Part shown: in pieces, positions 22,606 to 34,253 of the stretch | Numbering within the stretch: position 1 is the first letter of the stretch | Layout of the letters: every line of letters begins with the position of its first letter | Source: Straminergon stramineum | Lineage: Eukaryota; Streptophyta; Bryopsida; Hypnales; Calliergonaceae | Direction: 5' to 3' | DNA: 64,000 nucleotides | NCBI GenBank assembly: GCA_963920665.1 | Contig: OY987269.1 | Location: forward strand, 1,614,501-1,678,500 | The notes under the pieces: generated by a model | Database searches by the model: none | What the model saw: only the letters and a program-made list of their open reading frames with translations | What the model was told of the DNA's origin: nothing | Translations under genes and position numbers: made by a program

Positions 22606-24993
22606 ATTGTTCCACGAACTTCAGGACAAAATCATAAAACGAAATCTTCTCCAAAATTCAAGGTCAAGTCTCCAAATAGTCACAACACTGAAGCCTTTCT
22701 ACGTAGGCTGTGGAATGAAAAGATGATCAGCTTGGGGGCATATATACCTGGGTCGATGTGACCCTCCGGAAGGAGCACGATGAAAAGCGCAGATGCAGAC
22801 AGAACAATGGCGGAGAGAAGCTCAAGACGCAGGATGAGCCACTCCATGACTCCGAAGCTATGGAAAAACGGTCTGGCATTGGCATCGGTGAGAGACAAAT
22901 TCTCCACCGCGAATTCGGACTCCTTGTTGAACGCACGAATGGTGGATCCTCCTGCAATGGCTTCTGCAAAGTGGTTCACAATGGGGGCTTGGGTGGTTCC
23001 GTTGATCCGCATGAGCTGCCTGGCGGATGCCAAGTAATAAAGCTGCGTTGAGGTGAAGTCATGATCAGCACGTGAGCGGAGTCCTACTGTGGCAAACACC
23101 CAAGAAACATTCCAGCAAACCTCTACAGCTTTACTTTCAGTAACAAAATTTCTACTTGGTAGGCGCCGCTTGCACCTGATTAGCTACCTGGGATTGTTTA
23201 CCAAGTGCGAGATAGCAAATTAGTGCTAATTCCCGTAAACTAACTGGCAATGGACTCACACATTCATTTTCATCAACTGCATAGGGCAATGGTTTGAAAT
23301 GCTAATCCCAACTGCATCAATCTAGAAGCAACAATAAATAAACTGGAAACCCTAATTTACTTGGGATGTTGTTACTTAATATCAAGAGTGGCGTTAATGA
23401 GAGCCTTTGGAATGAAATTAGGTACACCTTCAGATTAAATTCGCTTTGATAACACCAAGTGGGAACAAATCTTTAGTTAACTTCGGGCTCGCTAACCAAG
23501 TAGTGCCGATTGCAAATCTTTACAATGGCTACCATGAATGAGATTTCTCAACAAGTATGAGGCTAGGCCCTCTTGAAAAAAACTCTCCATGGAGAAAGTG
23601 AAGAGTATTTTACCTGTAATTTCCGAGCAGCATAAGTAAATGGGAAGATAATAAACAGGATTTGCCAGGTTACACAGGCGTTGACAGCAAAGTTGGTCAG
23701 CGCATTCATGGAGGCCGTTGCCGCAAAACCGAAGGCGAAAGCTACATCCATATCCAGTATACTAAAATCCGAAGAAACCTGCACCCAAAGTTGACAAGAT
23801 GGTGACATTCCTATTGCAAGAGGCATACCAAATTCTTAAATCAAGATACCCTATGTGACCATCGGTTTTGTACATAATTAATTCACGTTTAGTAATGCCT
23901 ACATCTCTAAGTACCATGTGGCATGCTGTTGATGGCAGAGTGTTATTCAATCCAATGTGGCACCGTGAAAAATAATTATTTCATTACCCCTGTGTCCAAA
24001 ACAAACTGTCAAATAGTGATGCACCACCTCATCAAGTTGATATTATCCCAAAAGAATGACATTCATGAGCTTGTATTTTCTTAGAACCTCAAGGATCATA
24101 GAAACTCATTTTCACAATCCCATTAGAATTCAGGAAATTGCAACAATTTTATTCAAAACCACTATGAACCACTATTGTAGCTACTAATGAGATTCCAAGT
24201 TCTTGAACTACATTAAAGATACTCTTATGGCACTTTGAATTGCACTCATGGTAATGGTATGAGGTCAGGTTTTGAAAAATTGAAACCTCCAAGGTTAGTT
24301 AACAACCATGGTACTGCATTTGAATGTTACTACTGCAACACTTGGCAGTATGATAAATTTGAAACTTTGAGATTTGAACCTTGGTCCGAGGTTGGATTAG
24401 TAGTAGTATTCCAAACCAAGATGATACCCGTATTACAGTGACACCCAGCCCAACACTGGGCCATAGCAAGTGTTTACAGGAAGAATTTTTCTACATACGG
24501 AGAGATTGTTTCTTTCCAAATCTAGAATAGAAAATGAATTTTCCAGCCAGACCTTGCCACAGCTGGAGTGGAGGGTGTCTGAATCATCTAAGCCAAGCTC
24601 TGCGCGCATCAGGTGTAATGTTTACACCGGCTCAATCACGCAATTACTGTTTCGTGTTTCTCTTGAAAATATGTATTTTCTATCATGGTGGCAACTCATC
24701 TGGAGCATACAGTACTATGAAGATAGGATTTTGCAGAATGGTCCCTAAGTTCCATTCAGTTAATTCTGAAGTGGTTCACCATTAATTCATTGTCAAAAAT
24801 TGAATCTACATATCAAAGAGTAGAAGTGGTGCCAACAACGTATTTTTTGACATGTCGTGTATTTAATTTGTTATCATCCAAAATCGAAGTTACTTGGGAT
24901 TGTGCTAGTGAATACAGTGACTATGGACTTTCTTCTCAGGACCCAGGACGGCCAACTTGTAGGCGATGGAAACGATGAAATGGCCCCCCCTAC

Positions 24994-25116
24994 CAAACTA
25001 GCCTGCTCCTTCCGAAACTCGGATTCTCCCTCGCCGCTGTTAGTTCCGGCCTGCTCGTCGCTGCCAATCGTCAATACCTTGCTCGTCGCCAGTGTCTCCT
25101 TATCGCAGGTGCGCTC
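24994..25116 (-). pseudogene. Possible ABCC linker exon upstream of the transporter remnant
   Basis: A 41-codon open segment lies between an acceptor (ag before GAGCGC) and a donor (G before GTAGGG). Its peptide contains DKETLATS and an acidic stretch ending EFRKEQASL, which resembles the ABCC linker between the first nucleotide-binding domain and second membrane domain. It has the same orientation and the right relative order. If correct, the coding sequence for roughly the first third of the second membrane domain is absent from 23779-24993. Assignment is tentative. Confidence 0.35.
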
Positions 25117-25610
25117 CTGAAGCCACCCTGCGCATCGCAAAAAAAGCTGCAGCGTATGTTTCCCACATTGCACATTCAGGTGTTCAACAATAGAAGTAGA
25201 GTCGATCTTTCAATATGCTGTGCATTTGAGATTCGTTTTGCTTGAACTTGTTGAAGGATTGGTTGTTTTGGCAGTGCAGTGGAAGTGCAATCCTTTGAGG
25301 TTGAAGTTGAGATTGTTTTAGAGGGTGGCTTCCATTTATTTTGTATTAATAATCTATAGCTTTACAAGTATTCTTCTATTTGGGATATGTTCTTTCCAAT
25401 TATACTACTCAATTTTTTTATGCATTATGTTTCAAGAGCTTCTCTACTTGTTGAGGGTTGAAATGGTTCTCTTTGTTCCTTCAAAATTATCAATTGAAAG
25501 AATGCATTTCAAGGGTGCAATGATAGTGCACTTTTTGTATAATTATGTGAGTATGTGGTTATGTCACATTAGTCAAATGTAGGACCCATGCAATAATTAG
25601 TATAGAGAAT

Positions 25611-25762
25611 GTTAAATGGCCTATTCCATACGCCATTTCCAGAACGCACTATTTAGACCATAAAAGTGACATCTAGGACTGGTATATATTTCAGACTGAG
25701 GTCTAAATAGTAAAAGTGCCAAAGTTGCGGAATGATGCCATTTTAACAAAATTCCCCATTAG
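25611..25762 (-). repeat. Dispersed repeat family F, copy
   Basis: The reverse complement aligns with 39108-39368: both contain cctagatgt, an agt/tttagacc segment, and the terminal block attttgttaaaatggc or its inverse gccattttaacaaaattcccc. A third remnant lies at 11881-11935. Terminal blocks are partly inverted (aaatggc...gccattt), which suggests a small DNA element. No target duplication is resolved. Confidence 0.6.
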
Positions 25763-28511
25763 TGAATTGTTGTAAATAGATTGCATGAGTTTCATAGTCA
25801 CAAGAGAACCAATGCATCAAAACATAAAGACAATTATCTCTTGTATTGAAAGCAAACTACAGTATGTCACGATTGCTTCGAAATTGGATTTCTGAAGAAA
25901 GGTTTCTGCAACATAAAATTTCATGCATACTGTTTAGAACCGATACAGAAAGAGACTCGAAAGACGATCATGAGGTGCTCCAGCAGCTGGAGGTGCTGGA
26001 ATCCGGCAGTAATGGGACTCACATCAAGCTTCCCAACTTTCACAGCTCAATCCTGAAACTTACCAAACTCACCAAAAAGTTGGTCGATTCCTAATCAATA
26101 GAGCAAGTGCATGAGGGTTAACTCAACATTGACTTGACTTTTTATTAATAACGATCTAATGTTCTACTACAGTAGGTGAAAATAAATACCGGAATAATAT
26201 CTTAATAACAACCGCATGTACTGTACAGTAGATGCAGCATTTGAGTTGATTGTGAACTGCCAAAGCACAATGCAAAATTAATCCCTCTGTCAGTGCTCAA
26301 ACTAAAATAGTAAGATGAAAATTTTAAAATGTAATAAATAATAGTAACTCGAAATATCTATGACATTGATTCATGAAATGCATTCTTTCTTCGTTCCATT
26401 GATTCATTGCGCCATCTTCCTTTGAAGCTTCCTCAAGTGATCGCTTGGTGACTTAGTACTACAGTAGAGATCACAGCTCAGAATATTCGCCAACGTGTGG
26501 CCCATAATTGAGTAACGCCCAAGGGAAGTTCATGAATCATGATAGGATTCGATAATGGAGTAACTTCGAAGAAAATTTTTTTGTCTTACAGCAAATGAAG
26601 CACGGATGCGTGAATTTCGAAGCACGGATGAGTGCTTTAGTGAAGTCTACAGTGGCGCCTTTGTTGTAACGAAATGAAATACTACCGTCTACAGACTACA
26701 AGCTTGGCTCCGTCTCTTCCAAATACTCAGAGCAACAAGATTCGATCACGTAAGACACTCCACTTAATACTAGTCTTGGAATCAATTAATGTAACTTTGC
26801 TGTGCACGATCCTGCCATACAGGGTTAATTTCTTCCTTCAGGTCAGATGCTTGAAGAGTCTTGCAGATGAGGAACTCACTTCAGGGTGCTCTTTGGAGAC
26901 ATTCATAAATATTCACAAACAATCTGCGATGGGGCCAGAACGATTGCTAAGCCATGCAGGCTACCCTGTTTTTCAATATGACAAATGAGATTCACAAGCC
27001 AGAGAGGGTCGGAGAATTGAAGCACATGTTATCCTGGATCAATTTTCCATCTAGAGCAAAATTGTAAATGAAGGACAGATCATTGACCACCATCCACACT
27101 CAATCGGAGCATTGGGTCTCGCCCTCTTCGTCCATTTTCAAATTTAGTTTCTTGTACTCTTTGTAAAGAGGATGGGCCAGTTTGTCAATGCCTACTCCAC
27201 CCAACCCCTAAAATCTACTCTCCATATCTCCATAAACAAGCTGATGAAATTCGTTTTCAAGTTTAGCGGTTCAATTTTTTTTATAGAAATATTGGTGATA
27301 GAAATAAAGTGATAAATCTAATTGTGCATGAGGAATTTAAAATTCAAAGTCTACAAATTTTGTTTATAAATGAATAGTACCACATTATTTTACCAAATAG
27401 TTGTTAACAATACATTCACATGTAACTTCAAATCCAATTGCATCAAGCTCACTTTTTGTCACATGAATGCCCAATTATTTCATGACAACATTAAAAGATC
27501 CTAGCATGCAATTGAATGCTTGCATCATCTTAGCTTCAAGTGCATGTACTTGTCTCAAAGCCAAATAACATATGTCAAATTTTAAAATGTCTTGAGCAAC
27601 ATTAGAAAGTCATCAATACCAATATTATTTATAATCATTCTCTTTGTACCCAACTTTGCAATGGTGCTACAAACTCTAGCCCAAAGAACCCCAATTTTCC
27701 AAATGGTACAAGAAATGCACAATCAACTAACAACAAGGTTGTTGAACAATGCATTTACAATGTAGACAATTTTTGATAATATCAAACAAGTGATTCAAAG
27801 ATGAAATAGGGTTGGAATACTTTTTTTGAAGGTAAAAATTCTTGTGACTTTTAATGTTTATAGATGTCATTATTGGGACTATGAAACATCTTTTTGCTGA
27901 AAAGGTGGAAGAAATTTTAGAACACTTGGTGGTTTCATAATACAAAGTTGATTGGGATGGAGAAGATGGATAGACAATGTGCAAAATGATGATTGCAAGG
28001 GAGATGAAGATATAAATACAAACAATGGTTCAAGAGGTATTTATTCACTTTAATTTTGATTTATATATATTTTTTTAAATTAATTTATTTCAAAGCCTAT
28101 TTGTCTTTGCAAGGTATTTGCATTACATAGGTACTTTATACTACAAATAATTAAATGTCATCAGAGTTTGTTTTATTTTTGTATACAATACTAGTAGAAA
28201 ATATGGAACTAATAACTAGAATCATAAATGATTGGAATGACTCACTATCTCTTGTGATTATAGAAGAGAGAGATTTGGTTCCCTTCTCCCCTCAAGGAAA
28301 AATGAGGGCCATCAATCGAGGGATGAAGCCACTGCCCTTGCCGTTGATTCCAGTTTTTTGGGGGACATAAATTACAGGATTTCATGATTTTTGATTGGCC
28401 TCACCCTTGCCATTCCCTCCCCCCATTTTTTTCCTAGCTATTGATTTAAAATAAAAAATAAATTGAACCCCCCCTTAATGCCGTTGATTTAATACAAAAT
28501 ATATATTGAAT

Positions 28512-28516
<5 letters not shown>

Positions 28517-28593
<77 letters not shown>
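28517..28593. repeat. (AT)n microsatellite
   Basis: About 77 bases of uninterrupted AT dinucleotides, embedded in further AT-rich sequence with gaatattgaata repeats on both sides. Confidence 0.95.
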
Positions 28594-28598
<5 letters not shown>

Positions 28599-30148
28599 GT
28601 ATACATATTAATTACTTAATACTTAATACATAATGTACATATAGAATATAGAATACATACTAATTATTGAATATTGAATACGTATTGAATATGTTGATAT
28701 AACCCATATCGTTTGCCAAATAAACTACTCATCAAAAATACAAGTATGCGTGGGAGTGGATTTAAAAAAAGAATTTGGTAAGTGGGGTAATAAAATAAAT
28801 AATCAACCCCACTGTCTTTTGGGTGGATACCTGTCCCTCACTATCCACTCAAAAGACAAACTATACATATCTAGGCATGATGGCTAAAATCACTACTACA
28901 ATTTTCATTATATACAATCATTGTGGATGAATAGAAAGGGACATTGCAATCATCTAGGACAATTGGAGTCTTCTTCATCCATCAAATGAAGAGGAAGCTC
29001 ATCTATAGACTTTGCTTACAAGAATGATGATATGTCCTTAGTTGTGAACTAAGTTGGTTCAGTCACCACCAATATTGTCACATGTCATCCAACATGGCTA
29101 TGAGTAAGCTCTTATGGCATTTAGACTACAACTAACTTGTGACTAGAGGTAGGTATCACTATTATGACATGGCACCATATGATAGGACATCCATCATTTT
29201 CTTGCCTAATATAATAATAACTTCCAATGTAGGATTTCAAAGAATGATTGTCCTTTGACTATGGGAAAGCTTGAATGCTTGTATTTCGAAAACATTCTTT
29301 GTTCAAGTCATATAGTTAATAGTCATTTTGAACAATTGTTCATAGTTCAAGTAGTCAGCATGAAAAAAATTTCTAGCTTGCAAGTATTATAGTTTGATGA
29401 AGCATTTGAGGTAGTAAAGATTATACACACAAAATTCTTAATATATCTTCCATTTTAATCTAATTATACTATAATATTACCTTTAAACTAATTGTAAAGA
29501 CCTTTACTTTGATTCTCATGTTTTTTTTTAATAAAATTCTAATAACCTTTCTAGCTCACATACGGTATTCAAAGATCGACCAATAAAACCTTTCAAGGGA
29601 TATATAAATAATGTACATATTGTCCTACATTATTATATTGATTAGATATGAGTTTGTATATTACATTTTCAATCTTACATAGTAGTCAAGATTTAATTCC
29701 ACTTTGATTGAAGCAATTTATTTATAAAAAACAATTAATTCCCCTTGTGTTTATTACGTTAGGATATCAATATTGGCCTAGACCCTGAAAAAACAGATTG
29801 CACTCAAATTTTTTTAAATCAATGTCAGTAATGGAATTTATCATCTCAAATTACAAGGTTTTGCTAAAACCCAACCACATGTATCAGTACCAGTAACTTT
29901 CATTCATGTAATTCGTATTTTGATGAAACTTGTAATTCAATAGGCTATTAAAACCTTCATTTAAAAAAACATTAATTTGATCCTGTTTTATTCCCAATTT
30001 ATCATCTTGTTTTATTTACAATTTATCATCCTCTTTTATTCACAATTTTTGAATGTCGAAGAGCTGGTGAGTTTCATGCCGGTGACTGAAACAAATGTTC
30101 ACTGAAAGTTCTGATAATAAGACCACAGGAATACATGACTAATGTTAA

Positions 30149-30370
30149 TTCTTGAATGCCGGGCTAGTGACCGTGGAAATCAGGCATTTTGGAACTGTGT
30201 GACATCATCCACTTTCAAAAAACCAAAAATACTCATTGGGAGTCAAACTACTGTAGAAGATCTCCCCTTTCCACCCCTAATTCCGAGGATGAATAGTTGT
30301 AATTCTATCCTACAAAGGAGAATTCCTTGACGTTCATCGGACAAAAAACGTCCTCAGCGTTGTTTAGGGG
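30149..30370 (+). mobile_element. Repeat family A, copy 1 (222 bp, TTAA-flanked)
   Basis: The segment is flanked by TTAA at 30145-30148 and 30371-30374. It is about 88-90% similar to 48534-48756 over its whole length, including aactgtgtgacatcat, ggagtcaaactactgtag and ccacccctaattccgagg. It ends cgttgtttagggg before TTAA. The left terminus here is changed to ttcttgaa where the other copy has CCCTTGAA. The element is non-coding. Confidence 0.8.
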
Positions 30371-30399
30371 TTAAAAGTCATTTGGTATGATTGTTGTGT

Positions 30400-31680
30400 G
30401 GCCAAGAAAGCTGGAGGGTTACAACTTCAGTTGTGGATCCTGAAGAAGCAATGCAAGCTCTTCAATCCAAATGGAGAATAGATTCTTTCCTTCCTCCCTA
30501 ACAAATCCAACCTCTGAATCATGGAGTCTCAGACTTGGAGAGATAAAGCCCTCCTAAAAGTAAGCAGATGGGCAAAGTACACACTATGCAATGACCCTCA
30601 CTGAAAAACATACTTAGGCACCAAGATCAAATGGTGGGGTGAGAATCAGGCTAGTGTGGTCGAGGATGACAAAATTTGTTTGCGAGGGCTACCCCCCATG
30701 CTGAGCTTCTACTTCCCCTATTTCACAGACTATGGAGCAATGACAAAATAAAGAGGAGGCAATTTAACTTCTCCCATGGGATTTGGACACACTAAGTTTT
30801 AAGAGTAGTCCTTAGATCCAGTAAGAATTCCATCTTGAGGAGGAGAATGATGCAACTTTAACGAATGGTGATGCGCACTTGAGCTTGCAGTATGGTGATG
30901 CCCTTAGAGGACTTACTACTAAAAGAGCTCATTCCTGAGAAGGCCTGCAAGCTGGTTGGGTGCATTTGAATCTCACCATGCAGAAAAATTTCTGTTTATT
31001 TTCCAAAGATGGCCAGAGCATGGAATCCTGGTAAGATGAGTAGAGTTTGAGAGTTGAGAAACCCATCCATTGTTATAGAAATTTACACTTTGGAAGGGAG
31101 TCCAACAACTTGAGTAAGCTTGAAGGAGTAGAAAGTAGACCCCGACTATCTACTGTAGCGTGCAAGGTCTAGTGAAATAAGTTAGAGTTGCTGATTGATC
31201 GAAGTGAAGAAGAAGCAACAAAAACAGGTATGTCATGGGATTCTTAATGGGTCAAATAGGGGAATTTGATCCTTTCAAATGGAAATCAAAGGGAAGATGG
31301 TTCAATGTTCTTGAGCTTTACTACCTAGAAAGATTGATGATGGTTGCTAGAGACAAACATTAAAGAACCTAGTTGCCGAAAAATGGCAAAGAGAGTATCC
31401 TATCGATCAACTTTGAGTGTGATTGGAATGACCCCTAGCTAGCTTAAGGACCAGATTAAAAAAAAGAGGTGGGCATGATTCTTCTGTCCCTTACTGATAT
31501 CGCACGCACAATGGCAATGAACTCTTGGAGAGGTAGGGACTTTCAAGTTGAAAAGTGTTGCAAATGTTGCAACATGGAATTAGAAGGAAAGTCAACTCTT
31601 GCATTGAATTGTTTTTAGGAGTGTGCCGGTAGTAGCTAAAACTGCATGGCAATTCAGCTGCAGCATCACTCATGGACTAA
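30400..31680 (+). pseudogene. Decayed coding-like sequence, family not recognised
   Basis: One frame from about 30530 reads WRDKALLKVSRWAKYTLCND, then, after one stop, KIKWWGENQASVVEDDKICL and RGLPPMLSFYFPYFTDYGAM. Further downstream another frame reads LQAGWVHLNLTMQKNFCLFS and NLSKLEGVESRPRLS. Amino-acid usage (Trp, Tyr and Phe in clusters, few stops over long runs) is unlike random AT-rich DNA. Several stops and at least one frameshift interrupt it. It is most likely an old transposon or gene fragment. I do not know the family. Confidence 0.4.
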
Positions 31681-32098
31681 ATTGATGAAAAGGCTAAGGA
31701 ATTGATGGAATTGGTCAAATATAAAAAAAATTGCGGTGATCAATTGGAAAGCCCATTGTGGACCATCTGGTCATTGCGCATTCTGGTCCTTTTGTTTCAC
31801 TTCAATATCCATTCATAGAAAATGTGCTTCAAAATGCTCGTAGTTCTACTTCAATGCGATGGTGCAATTCCACATACTAGTAGTCTTTGAGTTGGACCTT
31901 CTGTATGAGGAATCCCTCAAACTACCATCTAGGCACTTGCTTCAACGTACTTGGATTCACAATAATTTAGAATCAAAATTATATTCATGATAAGAAAAAA
32001 TTGAACAACATGAAGTGGAAAACAATTAATTCAACTCATTGCTTTTAGAAGTTGATTGAAGAATTTGGCCACGAAACCCAAAGAATGATGTTTTTTAA

Positions 32099-32757
32099 CC
32101 CCCAAATGTCCAAGGCCATTTTCAAGCTTCTAGGAGTTCGCTCTAAATTGAACAAATTAAAATCCATCATTTTGATATGTTGTATCAATTTTTTTCATTT
32201 ATAATTGTAATTGTACAAATTCAAATTAGAATTGTTAGAGATCACATAGGAAAAGAAAACCAATGACATTACTTATGGATTGAAAGATCATAATGTTTGT
32301 TTGATCATGAAGGTGTTAAAGTTGCAAAATTGATTTGAAGTCTTTCAATCTTTTTTTCACATGTCAAACCTAAAAATCTGGTCACCCAAAAAATATGAGA
32401 TTAAAGGGCCTAACATGCATAAACCCAATCAATTTAAGGCTTCTCAAAATCTATTCTACAATTTTTTATATGAATTTTGAATGTGAGTTTTCTCCAAGAT
32501 CTGGTGTATTTGAGGCTCATTTCCAAGAGTCCCTAGCATTATGGAAAGTCAAGATTGCAATGGACATCCTTGCACAAAATCTTGAATAGAAATATCATAA
32601 TCAATCATTTTCAAAATTGGATTTTTGATGCTAAAACTAGACTTCAAAAAGTGTTTTTTTCAAAAATATAAAATACTAAAAATAGCAACTTGGTTAGATT
32701 TCATCTAACTTCAAAGTATTGTAGACACCCAAATTTGGTGCCTTGGGTATTTAGGGG
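32099..32757 (+). mobile_element. Repeat family B, complete copy (659 bp, TTAA-flanked)
   Basis: TTAA lies at 32095-32098 and 32758-32761. The left end CCCCCAAATGTCCAAGGCC is the near inverse of the right end ccttgggtatttagggg, an imperfect terminal inverted repeat of about 20 bp. Other copies are at 15495 (+) and 44470-45965 (-, interrupted), with a fragment at 2140-2251. There is no coding capacity. Confidence 0.85.
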
Positions 32758-32761
32758 TTAA

Positions 32762-33279
32762 TACAAACAAACTCTAAATGAGAAAATTATTTGTTGAAGA
32801 CATACAAGTATAAACTAAACACTAGACATCGGGGGTTCTTCAATTCTCCAAATGAATGTAGAAATGCATAATCACCCTCTTTCAAGATATAATTCAAAAC
32901 CATATTAGATCATTTTTGAATGCCATTACAACCACATGTCACAAATTTATTAGACATTAGGAACTCATTTTTGCCCCCACAACAACATGCTATTATTGCT
33001 CTAGATACATATCTCATCTAATATATATGTTTTTTGACTCAAGAATTTCATTGTAAGAAAAAGAAACAAAATAAACTTTGGTTTGAAATCTTTTATTATC
33101 TCCTAGCTCCCAATGGAATTAAGAGTTGTAATTCATTTTACTAGTTTAATAACCTCAATTACTTCTTAAGCCTACATTTATAATAAGAATGTGTCCAACT
33201 ATGTCAAAATCTATACAATATTGTCAAAACTTCCACATAAATTTTATGGAATGATGAATAACATCACTTCATAAAATAC
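32762..33279. other. AT-rich spacer
   Basis: Sequence between the family-B copy and the Harbinger element. No feature is recognised. Confidence 0.5.
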
Positions 33280-33282
33280 TTA

Positions 33283-33299
33283 AGGGGCTTGCACACCTG
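33283..33299 (+). repeat. Left terminal inverted repeat of the Harbinger element
   Basis: AGGGGCTTGCACACCTG, preceded by target duplication TTA. It matches the right terminus in reverse complement at 17 of 17 bases. Confidence 0.95.
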
Positions 33300-34253
33300 C
33301 TATTAGGCAGCAATGTACGTAAGATGATAAAACAAGGAAAGAGCGACAGAGTCTGGGCCACGCCTAGTCCAGGTCTGGTGGATAGTGGTTTGCGAAAGAA
33401 CTACTTGTGTACGACAGTTGTGTGTTCCCACCACATATCAGTGTTACCGATTTGGCGCAGTGGTAAACAGGTAGTGACACTACGACTTATAGCCGTGTCA
33501 CACTTGCGGGGCGGAAATACTGGTGGTATCTTCAAGAGCGGCTAATATCTTCTCCGTTCGCAGCACCTTCGCCGTCTTCAATCTTCTTGTTCCTATACGC
33601 AGTGTAGCAGGTGTGTGCCAAATGAAGCTCTTGAACTGGCGCTGGTGGATGCATGCTTCTCGGTGTCTTCCAGCTAGACTATCGAGATTGTGAACTCCGT
33701 TCAATCAAGTTCCTCCCGCGTGCACAGTCAGGAAGGAGGGCAAGGATAGTGGCCTAGGATATTGACAGTCGAAGTTGTGGCATATGCAGGCCGATGGGTG
33801 TGGTCGTCATATTGAGTTGGCGGAGCCTCAACATCCGACTGCCATTCAGTTGAAGACAAAGGTACGTTGTGGCCTCAACTTCACCGTCCCTTGCTTCTTA
33901 CTCTTAATTTTGTATCTACCACCGATCAGGAGGAAGTGATTCCATTGTCCCACTATAGGGTTCCCGCTCTTCTACAATGCACGTTTCCAGCGCATGCCAT
34001 TGCGGCCACTTTGCACACTCATGCTAGAATAGAGCCTGCTTACTTGCACTCCAGCGTCGTTAGTGCAATTCCCACTATTGGACTTCACAACGCACACTGT
34101 GTGCCGAAATGGCAGTTTGTGCCGTCACTGTGGAGCAGCCATTCCGCTGGAGACAACGTCAGTCTCAAAACAATGCTCTCACAACATACTTCCTTTGAAT
34201 TCCGTTTCCGCCCCCTGTGCAATGAGCGTCTTTTCCCAGCAGTTCCAACTTCA

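Larger units (their letters stand above)
20063..23778 (-). pseudogene. ABCC (MRP-type) transporter, 3' exons, probably defective
   Basis: ABCC proteins are full-size ATP-driven exporters of conjugates, commonly on the vacuole membrane in plants. Minus-strand exons: 23614-23778 and 22748-23042 (part of the second membrane domain, RINGTT and STIRAF motifs), 21891-22105 (linker, YGLSLN, ISVERI), 21074-21340 (NBD2: Walker [11 protein letters not shown]-loop region IIPQEPTLF), 20611-20881 (signature WSVGQRQ, Walker B VLVLDEAT, switch His in VAHR) and about 20063-20164 (C-terminus LVAEYWANAHH). Splice signals are canonical except at the last intron, where no AG fits the required phase. Two things are missing: about 25 residues between the Q-loop exon and the signature exon, replaced by 192 unrelated bases, and the start of the second membrane domain upstream of 23778. 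The nucleotide-binding motifs that remain are intact. The gene is therefore probably a pseudogene or truncated duplicate. Confidence 0.8.
25120..30144. other. Intergenic DNA, no gene recognised
   Basis: The block holds a family-F repeat copy (25611-25762) and an (AT)n tract (28517-28593). A plus-strand frame at 25846-26094 has a mildly coding-like hydrophilic C-terminal half (QQLEVLESGSNG) but no recognised domain. The rest is AT-rich, with a conspicuous run of low complexity 28430-28700. Confidence 0.45.
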
